From NCBI RefSeq assembly GCF_006443095.1, contig NZ_VFWZ01000001.1:739873-803872 (forward strand): a stretch of DNA of 64,000 nucleotides, written 5' to 3'. Under the pieces are notes generated by a model, which saw nothing but the letters and a program-made list of their open reading frames with translations, was not told the DNA's origin and made no database searches. The stretch is from Aquimarina algicola. Its GTDB lineage: Bacteria; Bacteroidota; Bacteroidia; Flavobacteriales; Flavobacteriaceae. The position numbers and the translations under genes were made by a program. Of the stretch, positions 51,953 to 61,000 are shown piece after piece (position 1 is the first letter of the stretch; every line of letters starts with the position of its first letter).

Positions 51953-52723
51953 TTAGCTTAATAAAGATTTTTGACAATCTTTTACTTCTTCAAGATGTTT
52001 TTTAATGTTTCCTAATAATTTTATAATTAAAATGCTTGAAGTTTTTGAGGGAATAACTATAGAATACATATATCCATCTATACATCTTGATATAGATTTA
52101 TATTGTAAAAAGTTTTTAAAATGGCATATATAACACTTATCTTTTTCAACTATTGAGCAAATATCTAATAATCGAAAATCAATAGTTAATCCGGTTTTCA
52201 GAATTTTCGAAAGACTCTCTTTGGATGTCCAAATAAGAGTATCTCCCATATGTTTTTCTAATGAACAAGAAACTATTTGTTTATGTTCATCTTCAGATAT
52301 ATACTTTGCTATTGCATCTGAATTTTCTTTATTAATTCTTTCAATATCAACACCAATAGGATGTTCTTCTTGAAACGCACAGGCAAATCCATATTCATCA
52401 CTATGACTTATACTAATTTGAATATTATCTTTCAATATATTTTTGACAACAGGAAAATGAAAAACTCCTGACTTTATAAGAATTGATTTTAAACTCTGAA
52501 AATTTTCAATCACTTCTGAAATAGCATACTTTGCAACAACTCTTCCTTGTAGATAACTTATTTTTCTTTTTTCATATTCAAGGTTCGAATAATAGTCTAT
52601 CTCATCGTCATGAAGTACATGTTTATAGTCAGAAATGTTAGGCTGGGCATTTTTCATAATACAAAACCCAACTTGAAAACTTCCTTCCTTCCTATGTAAT
52701 ACAATGCTTTCTTTATAAATCAT
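51953..52723 (-). CDS. Sfp-type 4'-phosphopantetheinyl transferase
   Basis: 256 residues from the ATG at 52723 (the longer frame opens with TTG). The family motifs are ISISHSDEYGFACA, IGVDIERI (Mg ligands) and WTSKESLSKIL. It transfers phosphopantetheine from coenzyme A to the serine of carrier proteins. The Sfp size and the position 23 bases before the hydrolase gene indicate that it activates the polyketide synthase carriers at this locus, including the ACP of the alpha-oxoamine synthase protein. Confidence 0.92.
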   Translation of the reverse strand: MIYKESIVLHRKEGSFQVGFCIMKNAQPNISDYKHVLHDDEIDYYSNLEYEKRKISYLQGRVVAKYAISEVIENFQSLKSILIKSGVFHFPVVKNILKDNIQISISHSDEYGFACAFQEEHPIGVDIERINKENSDAIAKYISEDEHKQIVSCSLEKHMGDTLIWTSKESLSKILKTGLTIDFRLLDICSIVEKDKCYICHFKNFLQYKSISRCIDGYMYSIVIPSKTSSILIIKLLGNIKKHLEEVKDCQKSLLS

Positions 52724-52867
52724 AAACAAATATTTGAACCTCAATATGCTTCTAATTATTCATTATAGAATATTGATATAATAAATAAGAATCTAGGATT
52801 TAATTCTTATTCATAAGTATTGTTGCATCCAAAAAATATATCAACCAAAAAACTTCAAATATTATTT

Positions 52868-53851
52868 TTAATAAACATATGAATTATTAGCTTTTAGTAT
52901 TTCCTGTAATTCGATCAGCTTTTCATTTTCTTTTTTAAACGGACTCATTATAGAAAACGTTTTTGAATAATTATGTGTGTTTTTTAAGTTATAATTTACA
53001 AAAGTTGAGCCTGTTCCTGATGGACCAATATCTATATATAAAAAATCTCCTTTACCTTGTATATAGTCTACAGATTTTGAAAAGTTTATGTGTTTGGATA
53101 CTACTTGAGCAAAATAGTCATCAGAAATAACAACTACCTCTGTACATTTCAATCCAGAAATAAATTTTTGATTTGGTTGTTGCTTTATACTCCCAAAAAC
53201 AGATAAATACTTTTTAAAATCAAGCAAACTTTTGTCAATAAGTGGACTATGAAATGGTACTTTGACAGGAAGGCGGATAAAACTAATATTTTGTTTTTTG
53301 AGAAAGTTTTGAAAATTTTCTAAATCATCATTCAATCCAGAAATTGTATAGTGCCCATCAAAATTATTCGAAGCCAAATATAAGTTGTATGCTAAGAAAG
53401 AATTCTTATCGAGTAACTGTTCTTGATCAATAACTGCAATCATTCCTCCTTTGCCTATTATCCCACTTTTTTCAATACATTTTGCTTGAATTATTGAAGC
53501 TTCAATAGCACTTTTTGCATTCCAGATTTCTGCGACAACACCAGCTGCAAATTCTCCCAAACTATTACCAAGAATATAGTCTGGAAGTATTCCTAAACTT
53601 TTTAGCACTTCATACATCGCTATTTCTACTGCTACTATTGCCGGATGGGTTATAAGCAAATCATCAAACTTAGTATCATTGGCTGCATATAACTCTTCAA
53701 TCAAAGATCTTTTTAGATGTTTTTGAATTATCGTTTCACTTTCTTCTATACTCGATTTAAATATATTATTATGCTTATATAGCTCATATCCCATTCCTCT
53801 ATACTGACTTCCCTGACCTACAGAAACGAATACTTTTTTTATATCCTTCAT
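52868..53851 (-). CDS. Trans-acyltransferase-like protein, candidate acyl hydrolase (PedC-like)
   Basis: 327 residues with a FabD-type fold. The N-terminal SVGQGSQYRGMG, the nucleophile S97 in GNSLGE (GHSxGE is usual) and the general base H201 in VPFHSP are present. At the position 25 residues after the serine, where malonyl-specific enzymes have an arginine that binds the malonate carboxylate (R110 in the enzyme at 55043), this protein has Q122. It is thus unlikely to select malonyl-CoA. Trans-AT clusters often hold a second AT-like protein that hydrolyses wrong acyl groups from carriers (acyl hydrolase, PedC), and this is the best guess. It starts 10 bases after the BCCP-like gene. Confidence 0.85.
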   Translation of the reverse strand: MKDIKKVFVSVGQGSQYRGMGYELYKHNNIFKSSIEESETIIQKHLKRSLIEELYAANDTKFDDLLITHPAIVAVEIAMYEVLKSLGILPDYILGNSLGEFAAGVVAEIWNAKSAIEASIIQAKCIEKSGIIGKGGMIAVIDQEQLLDKNSFLAYNLYLASNNFDGHYTISGLNDDLENFQNFLKKQNISFIRLPVKVPFHSPLIDKSLLDFKKYLSVFGSIKQQPNQKFISGLKCTEVVVISDDYFAQVVSKHINFSKSVDYIQGKGDFLYIDIGPSGTGSTFVNYNLKNTHNYSKTFSIMSPFKKENEKLIELQEILKANNSYVY

Positions 53852-53861
53852 ACATCAAATT

Positions 53862-54323
53862 TTAGACATTAATAACGAATAATGGTTGATCAAACTCAAC
53901 TGGTGTCTTATCTTCTACTAAGATTTCTTTAATATTTCCTGATATGTTAGAGTTTACATGATTCACTAACTGTAATGCCTCAATAGAACACAAAAAATCA
54001 CCTTTTTCAATATAATCACCAATTTTTAGCATTTTTGTATTCCTAATCGGTGATTTTAAACTAAGGGTCCCTATATGGGGTGATTTTATAATAACTTTCT
54101 TCAAATCAGATTTTTCTGTTGTTTTGGTATTTAATTCTACTTCTTTGATCAATTCAGAATTTTTATTATCAAAATCTAACATCTCAATCGTACGAACTTG
54201 AGTCTTGACATCTGGATTTTTTGATTTTATTTCTATTTTTAGATCATCAGTACCTAATTTCACTTCGTTTGTCCCTGATTTGGCAACAGAGTTGATAAAA
54301 CTTTTAATTTCTTTTAAATTCAT
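53862..54323 (-). CDS. AccB-like biotin carrier homologue lacking the biotinylated lysine
   Basis: 153 residues, close to AccB (E. coli 156). The N-terminal helix MNLKEIKSFINSVAKSG, a linker, and a C-terminal biotinyl/lipoyl-type domain (about 76-153, IKSPHIGTL ... IGDYIEKGDFLCSIEALQL ... PVEFDQPLFVINV) follow the AccB order. But the target motif EAMKM reads EALQL, so the lysine is Q118 (CAG codon). It cannot carry biotin in the usual way. No biotin carboxylase gene is nearby. It starts after a 383-base gap and precedes the AT-like gene by 10 bases. A scaffold or protein-interaction role is possible; nothing proves it. Confidence 0.88.
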   Translation of the reverse strand: MNLKEIKSFINSVAKSGTNEVKLGTDDLKIEIKSKNPDVKTQVRTIEMLDFDNKNSELIKEVELNTKTTEKSDLKKVIIKSPHIGTLSLKSPIRNTKMLKIGDYIEKGDFLCSIEALQLVNHVNSNISGNIKEILVEDKTPVEFDQPLFVINV

Positions 54324-54524
54324 AATTAATACGGTTTATTCTATATTCCAAAAATCTTCCAGAGCCTTTGCTTTTTTGAGTTCTAATCATAATCGAATAA
54401 GAGTGATTCGACTAAATATAATTTTTCAATATAAAATGAATATTACCTACTTCTATGATTTAGCGTAAGTTGAAAACTAATTAGAATCTTTTTTTTAAAA
54501 AGCAGTTTTGTCTTAAAAGAAGAA

Positions 54525-54574
54525 AAATTGTATAAGAATTTGAATTAAAATTTCATCTATTTCTTACACAATTT
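54525..54574 (-). terminator. Imperfect hairpin in the 383-base gap of the PKS locus
   Basis: 14 bp (54525-54538 with 54561-54574, one mismatch) around a 22-base loop. On the minus strand it is followed by a T-rich stretch. It may end or attenuate the transcript before the BCCP-like gene. Otherwise the gap (54324-54706) is AT-rich with no gene that I can support. Confidence 0.35.
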
Positions 54575-54706
54575 TCTACCTAAAAAACACTTCGAATAAG
54601 ATTTTTTCGATCGTACCTATTCTATTTAGCACACTTTTTATGATCATCATATTTGTGCCAAATTTTACTAGGTAACATAAGACTTCATAATAAATCTATA
54701 CTAGAC

Positions 54707-54973
54707 TTAAACTCCCAAATTAAATTGAAGATCATTACATTTTTGAGAAAACAGATCTGTTAATTCTCCAATATTTGAAGCTGAATGAAATTCGAATCTA
54801 TCTGCCTCGATTCCTAAATCCTCAATGGTTTTTTCTATTAATTCAGCTCTATCAATAGAGTTAGCACCGAGTAAACAGAGTTTTGAGTCATAATTAACAT
54901 CTTCTACTTTTATTTCTGAAAGGATTTCTTTCAAATTATCCAATATTAAACTAAAAATTATTTTCGAATCCAT
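54707..54973 (-). CDS. Free-standing donor-type acyl carrier protein (AcpK-like)
   Basis: 88 residues. The phosphopantetheine site is GANSIDRAEL with S39; the usual GxDS aspartate is Asn. The later block ASNIGELTDLF is also as in AcpK of the bacillaene system and related donor ACPs, which carry the acetyl unit for HMG-synthase-type beta-branching. It lies 69 bases after the malonyltransferase gene. The enzymes it would need (HMG synthase, decarboxylating KS, enoyl-CoA hydratases) are not in the window and would have to be on the other side of the PKS gene or elsewhere. Confidence 0.85.
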   Translation of the reverse strand: MDSKIIFSLILDNLKEILSEIKVEDVNYDSKLCLLGANSIDRAELIEKTIEDLGIEADRFEFHSASNIGELTDLFSQKCNDLQFNLGV

Positions 54974-55042
54974 ATTTTGTTTTTTTAAGGTTAAAAGATT
55001 CTAATTTATCTACATCCAAAATAAAAGTCTTTTGTATTACTT

Positions 55043-55906
55043 TTAAATCATTTGATTTTCGATAATTGGAGTGCAGTTATTTTTGATTTCATTTACCATT
55101 TTTGAAAGAATTTCACTGCCGATTTCTTCAAAATCATGAATCCCCTGTCCCATCAGATAACGTATGCTGCCTGTCCAGTTAACAGAACTATTAATTTGCT
55201 CACTCAATAATACTTTAACTTGATCGTCTTTATAAGGAACTCCTGTAACATTAGAAATGACTGGTGATTTTAATGGAGAGAATTCGAAGTCTTCTAAAAA
55301 CAATGAAAAATCTGCGGCTGCATTTTTCATGTATCTAGAGTGAAAAGGTGAAGTAACAAATAATGGAACAATAAGAATATTTTGGTTTTCAAAATCTTTT
55401 AATAGAATATTAATGGCTTCTTTTGGTCCTGAGACAACTGTTTGAGTAGGAGTATTAAAATTGGCAATATCTATGCTATCATAACCTCCTTCAGACAACT
55501 TATTTTTAAGTTCTTCAATATCTAACCCAAGAACAGCTGCCATAGCTCCCTTTACGGCATTACCCATTAATTCGCCTCTTTTCTGAACCAATTTAAGTCC
55601 TGTCTCAAAATCAAAAGCTCCTGCTGCAAGTAATGCATTGTACTCTCCTAAACTGTGGCCAATAAACCAATTATTGGTAGTTTTTATATCCTTCTGCATA
55701 AAAGCAAGTGCATTAACTACGTATAATGCCGGTTGTGTGAATTGTGTTTTTCCTAATTCTCTCCTTGGATCTTCTAAACACAAAGTCTCTAAATCATATC
55801 CTAAAATATCAGAAGCTTGTGTTATTTCTTTTTTAAAAGAACCAAACAAATCTTTACCCATTCCTTTATGTTGTGATCCCTGACCAGGAAACATTATTGC
55901 TTTCAT
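55043..55906 (-). CDS. Trans-acting malonyl-CoA:ACP acyltransferase
   Basis: 287 residues, FabD-like. The N-terminal FPGQGSQHKGMG, nucleophile S85 in GHSLGE, malonate-binding R110 in QKRGELM, and H189-region PFHSRYM are all standard. It loads malonyl units on the carriers of the AT-less PKS at 57745-64000. The complete active site contrasts with the second AT-like protein at 52868. It lies 106 bases after the ACP-oxoamine synthase gene on the same strand. Confidence 0.93.
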   Translation of the reverse strand: MKAIMFPGQGSQHKGMGKDLFGSFKKEITQASDILGYDLETLCLEDPRRELGKTQFTQPALYVVNALAFMQKDIKTTNNWFIGHSLGEYNALLAAGAFDFETGLKLVQKRGELMGNAVKGAMAAVLGLDIEELKNKLSEGGYDSIDIANFNTPTQTVVSGPKEAINILLKDFENQNILIVPLFVTSPFHSRYMKNAAADFSLFLEDFEFSPLKSPVISNVTGVPYKDDQVKVLLSEQINSSVNWTGSIRYLMGQGIHDFEEIGSEILSKMVNEIKNNCTPIIENQMI

Positions 55907-56012
55907 ATTGTTTATTTAAAAAATTATGTAATTATTATGTTCTCAATTCCAATCAAAGTTTTGCTTTAGAAGCAAATTGATTTATATCTATTTTTTGAAA
56001 CTTTTATAGTAC

Positions 56013-57731
56013 TTAATCGTTTGCCATTGCAACTTCCATTATATCTTCTTGCTTTTCATTTTGAAGAGCGCATCCAAACTTTTCTGCTGCTTCGATTACC
56101 AATTTTGCAGTTTGTTCTAATTGTTCTTTAGTATGTTCTGAAGTGATAAAGTGTCGAAGTCTCCCTGCTCCTTTAGGAGCCGCAGGATATACTAAAACAG
56201 GAATATATACCCCTTTTTCTTTTAGGTAATTCGAAGCATCGATAGTTTTTTGTTCATCTCCTATAATAACAGGAACAATCCAAGTTTGTGTATTTGCTAG
56301 TTTTACTTTATCCTTATAAAGAGATTTAATGTATTCAGCATTTTCTAACAATCTTTTTCTTCTGGTATCCCCATCTTCTCCAGATGCTAATTTTAAAGAT
56401 GCCAATACCCCTCCTGTTATAGTTGCTGGTAATGAACCAGAGAACATACGATTTCTTGCTGAATAATCGATATAATTTGAGATTGCTTTGTTTGCCAGTA
56501 GAAAACCTCCTGTTCCTGAAAAAGTTTTACTTAAAGTTCCGACAAACAAATCCACCTGATTCAAAACTCCTTGATCATCACTAGCACCTCGACCATTTTT
56601 ACCCGTTAATAATACTGAGTGTGCTTCGTCTACAAAGACCTTTGCTCCGTATTTTTTTGAAACTCTAACAACTCCTTTTATGTCTCCAAAATCGCCATCT
56701 GCACTAAAACACCCTTCTGTACAGACAAGAATACGGTTTGTACCTGTATCGATACTCTTCAAAATATCTTCTAAATCCTCTAGATTATTATGCATAAAAA
56801 AGTGCACATGTGCTTTAGAAAAAATAGCTCCATCAACTGAACTAGCGTGGCTATAAGCATCCAAAACTACATGATCTCCTTCTCTCATATAACCAGAAAT
56901 AGTACCAAAACAAGCATTATATCCAGAACTAAAAAGAGTTACAGCAGAATCTTCTTTTCCAAAAAAATCAACCAATTCTTGTTGTAATTCTTGATGCAAT
57001 CTTAATATAGCTCCTCCAACAGGAGAAGAATTTGTTCCTAAGCCATATTGATCTAAAGAATTTTTAGCTGCATCTATAACTTTAGCATCGCCAGAGTAAC
57101 CCAGATAATCATAATTAGAAAAATTTATTAATGATTTTCCTTCATCAGTCATAAAAATTGGTCTTATCTTAGAAGTTTGGTATAATTTTTTTGACTTATC
57201 TTCTTGTATTAATTTTTGAAATTCTTTAATTTCTTCATCGTCTCTGCTACTTATTGATCCAAAGTAATTATTAGATTTTTTCTTCTCTTTGGTGTTTAAT
57301 ACTTCATTTTTGACTGCTGGATTATTAAGATTTGTATCGGCATCCATTTTAGTTTCAACTTCAATTGCCTGAATAGAGCTAAGAGTTTCTGAGATCAAAC
57401 CAGAAATCTCACGGATAGTTGAAAGCCCTATTATTTCTTCTACCTCTATTTGTATTTCAAATTGATCATTAATTCTACGCAACAAGCTCATTTGTCCCAT
57501 AGAATCAAGACCATACTTGTTTAATTCGTAATCTATTTTTATCTCATTTGTTGGAATTTTCAACAATTCACTAAGAATTACAGTTACTTTATCAATAATT
57601 TGATTTTCAGAGTATTTAACATCAACTGTATTGCTTTTTTGATGTTCTGTATTTTTTATTTTACTCAATTCTTTTAAAAGAATTGACTTAAGGATTTCCC
57701 TTTTGTTTTGTGCTAAATTTTTTTCAGCCAT
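56013..57731 (-). CDS. ACP-alpha-oxoamine synthase fusion (PLP-dependent chain release)
   Basis: 572 residues. An N-terminal helical segment (1-35, possible docking element) and an acyl carrier protein (about 40-120, phosphopantetheine serine S77 in YGLDSMGQ) precede a full alpha-oxoamine synthase (about 165-555). The PLP site is complete: K402 in GTLSKTFSG, D368 and H371 in FVDEAHS, and H295 in AYSHAS. Relatives include 8-amino-7-oxononanoate synthase, serine palmitoyltransferase, PigH and Fum8. They condense an acyl thioester with an amino acid and release CO2. Encoded 13 bases after the PKS gene, this ACP likely serves the last PKS module and the synthase releases the chain as an alpha-amino ketone. 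The amino acid cannot be predicted by eye. Confidence 0.93.
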   Translation of the reverse strand: MAEKNLAQNKREILKSILLKELSKIKNTEHQKSNTVDVKYSENQIIDKVTVILSELLKIPTNEIKIDYELNKYGLDSMGQMSLLRRINDQFEIQIEVEEIIGLSTIREISGLISETLSSIQAIEVETKMDADTNLNNPAVKNEVLNTKEKKKSNNYFGSISSRDDEEIKEFQKLIQEDKSKKLYQTSKIRPIFMTDEGKSLINFSNYDYLGYSGDAKVIDAAKNSLDQYGLGTNSSPVGGAILRLHQELQQELVDFFGKEDSAVTLFSSGYNACFGTISGYMREGDHVVLDAYSHASSVDGAIFSKAHVHFFMHNNLEDLEDILKSIDTGTNRILVCTEGCFSADGDFGDIKGVVRVSKKYGAKVFVDEAHSVLLTGKNGRGASDDQGVLNQVDLFVGTLSKTFSGTGGFLLANKAISNYIDYSARNRMFSGSLPATITGGVLASLKLASGEDGDTRRKRLLENAEYIKSLYKDKVKLANTQTWIVPVIIGDEQKTIDASNYLKEKGVYIPVLVYPAAPKGAGRLRHFITSEHTKEQLEQTAKLVIEAAEKFGCALQNEKQEDIMEVAMAND

Positions 57732-57744
57732 TTTTACTTAATTT

Positions 57745-58030
57745 TTAAGAGTTACGGATAGTTGAGATTAATTCTTGCAATGCATCTTCTGATATCAGAT
57801 CCAAAACTGAATCTATAGCATCTTGAGAATCCATTTCTAGTAGACTATCTACCATTTTTTCTATATCATCGAGTTCTTTTTCTTGATCTTTTTCTGACGA
57901 TAAAACCGCTATTAATTCTTCTAAATTTTCATCAGGAATTTTTTCTATAAAATCGTCTATAGAGTCTAAAGAATTGTTTGCTAGTAATTCTTTGATTGAA
58001 TCTTCTAGAGTTTCTTCTTCTAGTTTTTGA
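57745..58030 (-). other. Acidic C-terminal docking-like tail with an internal duplication
   Basis: The last 95 or so residues of the PKS protein hold no catalytic motif. Two copies of a helical unit can be aligned, LLANNSLDSI/DDFIEKIPDENLEELIAV and LLEMDSQDAI/DSVLDLISEDALQELIST. Such tails usually dock onto the start of the next protein, here the lysine-rich N-terminus of the ACP-oxoamine synthase. Function is inference. Confidence 0.6.
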
Positions 58031-61000
58031 TACACAATACTTTTTTCTAGCTTTTCGATATTTTGACCGTAGAGTACAAGATTACATTCAATACTATTTT
58101 CTAGTACTTTTTCGAAAATAGCTACTCCTTCTTTAGAAGGAAGAGGTTTTAATCCAAACTCAGTAAACATATATTTAATAACCTGTTCACTAGGATGCAT
58201 CCCGCCATCAATCCATAATGGCCAATTAATACTATAAGTATTACCACTTCTTTTACCTTTGTCTTTCATCTGATTTCTATATTTAGAAAAATTATCTAAA
58301 TAAGCATTTCCAGATGCATAATCAGATTGACCAACATTTCCTAATGCACCTGCTACAGAGGAAAATAACATAAAGAAATCCAGAGGTATATTTTTTGTCG
58401 CTATATCAAGGTTTTTTGTTCCATCGATCTTTACCGCGAGTACCTGTTTTGTATCTACAATTGTTTTATGAACAATTCTACGATCATCTTGTATTCCTGC
58501 ACTATGGATAACTCCATCCAATTTTCCATGAGTTTTGATGATATTCTTAATAACTTTTGAAATAGAATTGCTATTTGTAACATCACATGGGTAATATTCT
58601 GAATTAGGAATAGTTTTCAAGCGAAGTTCTTTTTCTTGTGACAGCTCACTTCTTCCGGTTAGTATAAGTTTAGTGTTTTTTGTTTGACTAATATGGTCTG
58701 CAAAGACAAAACCTAACCCTCCTGCTCCTCCGGTTATCAAGTAAACTCCTCCTTCTTTTATCTTTACATCAGAAGGGTTTACGTTTGTAATTGGCTTAAA
58801 ATGCTTTTCTTCTCTAATATCATCTTTATAACGAACATCTGTAAATCCTTCTTGATGTTCTTTCTTGAGTCTATCGATTAATGTGTCAATCGTTTTAATC
58901 GATAGACTATCAACGCCAATCATTCTTGTTGTAATCTTTTGGCTTTCCATTTGAGCTGTTTTTAGTAGCCCTGATACAAAACCATACTTTATGTAATCGT
59001 TATTTTTATAAAGAATAGTAATATCTTTAAAAGCATTATCTTTAATTATTTGCTTTACTTTTTGAAATATTTCAATAAAATAATTGACTTCAATATTTTG
59101 TTCTAAAGACTGAACTTCAACTCCTAATTTTTTCTGTAGACTTTTGGATAATTCCTTTGAACCTCCTGCCAACAAGATCAGTTTTGAAGCTTGATCAACC
59201 CTATGATCTTTTTCTTGTGGGTTACACTTTTGCCAGTACTGTGTATAATAATATGTCTTGGTAATGTTTTGAGTTAATTGAGGTTCTTTATGAATAATTG
59301 GCTTGTTTTTTACAGGCAATATCATAAAACCTATAAAACTTAATAGAACTTCTCCTGTATTAGATATCAAATCGATATCATAGCTAGAAGTACTCGTATT
59401 TTTATTATTCCTATTTTTTTTACGAGCACGACACCAGCTGGCCTCTAAAACGTTTCCATAAATATTAACCTCTTTAACACTAAAAGGTACGGCAAGTGTT
59501 GAATCATTTTTAGTGCCCATTTCTAATAAGATACAAGTTTGCAAAGCACTATCCATAATACCTGGTTGCAATATGTAGTTGCTATCACTTGGGAGTTCTA
59601 TTTTTGATAAGGCAATTGAATCATTATACCAGAGCTTTTCTATTCCCTGAAAACTTGCTCCATAATTAAGTCCAATTCCTCTAAAGATCTCATAACATTC
59701 AGTACCTCCTTTTCGATTAGTCAATTCGCTTTTAATCTGTTCTATATTTACAGATTTGGGAGTAATTAATGCTTTTTTACTCAAAACACCTTGTCCGCAA
59801 TTAATCTTATCTTTTTCTACATTTTTTGAAATTTTATAAGCTATTTCATCATCTCCTTCTTGAGATAAACTAATTTCTATCGATTGTGGTTTTCCATTTA
59901 CTGATATAGGATTTGCCCAAATAATATCTTTTATCTGAGTTATATCTGTTTCTATACTTAAGCTTGCTGCCTCTCTAGCTAATTCTAAATAAGCAACTCC
60001 TGGTAACATTTTTTCATCTCCAACCTTATGATCTGTAAGGAATGGTTCTAAACCACTATATGTACTAGTGAAAAGTTGTTCATTAAACTTGGAATTATTA
60101 AAATGTAATAATGGGTGTAAATGATTGTTTGAATACGAGACAGCACTCTCATTTTTATCTAATTTAGGAATCCAATATCTAACCTTTTTAAATGGATAGG
60201 TAGGCAAACTGACTTTTTTTGGTTTATATTCCTGATCATAAAGAGAATGCCAGTCGATTGTAATGTCTCTAATCCATAATTGAGCTAATGATTTTGGTTG
60301 CTTTTCTTGCAATACTGTTTTTACATATAAATCAAGTGCTTTTCCTTCTAATAAAAGATCTGATGTATCGTCTTCGATATTACCAGTAAACAAATCAGAA
60401 AGTTTTCCGGAACTATATGATACCAAATGCTCTCTTAACTGTGCAATATTATCTGCAGTAAAGGCTAATCGTTCTTCCATTGGTTCTCGACCTATCTGCA
60501 AAGTATAGGCAAGATCGTATATATTTATTTCTGGATATTGATCTAAATGATATAGTAGATTCTGTACTTGTTGTTCTAAACGATCCTTGTCTTTTGCAGA
60601 CAGTACAATGATTGCAGGATCATTACTTTGATATACCGGCTTTTTACCAGCAATATATTCTTCGATGATTAAATGGGCATTGCTCCCTCCTGCTCCAAAT
60701 GCACTAATACCTGCTAGTCGTGGACTATCCTTTGCAGTAACCCAATCCTCTAACTCTTGCTGAACTTTAAAAGGGGTCTTTGTAAAATCTATATTCGGGT
60801 TCAATGTTTGTGAGTGTAAACTAGGAACCAACTGTTGGTGCTTTAATTGTAATAAGACTTTGGTCAATCCTGAGATACCAGCTGCAGACTCTGCATGTCC
60901 AATATTGCTCTTGATACTCCCTATTGCACAATATTGTCCTTCTTTACTACCACTAAAGGCTTTACTTAACCCTGCAATTTCAATTGGGTCTCCCAAACTT

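Noticed and set aside
52774..52811. 9-bp inverted repeat between the AT-like and phosphopantetheinyl transferase genes
   Set aside because: AT-only stem with a 20-base loop; too weak to call as a terminator.
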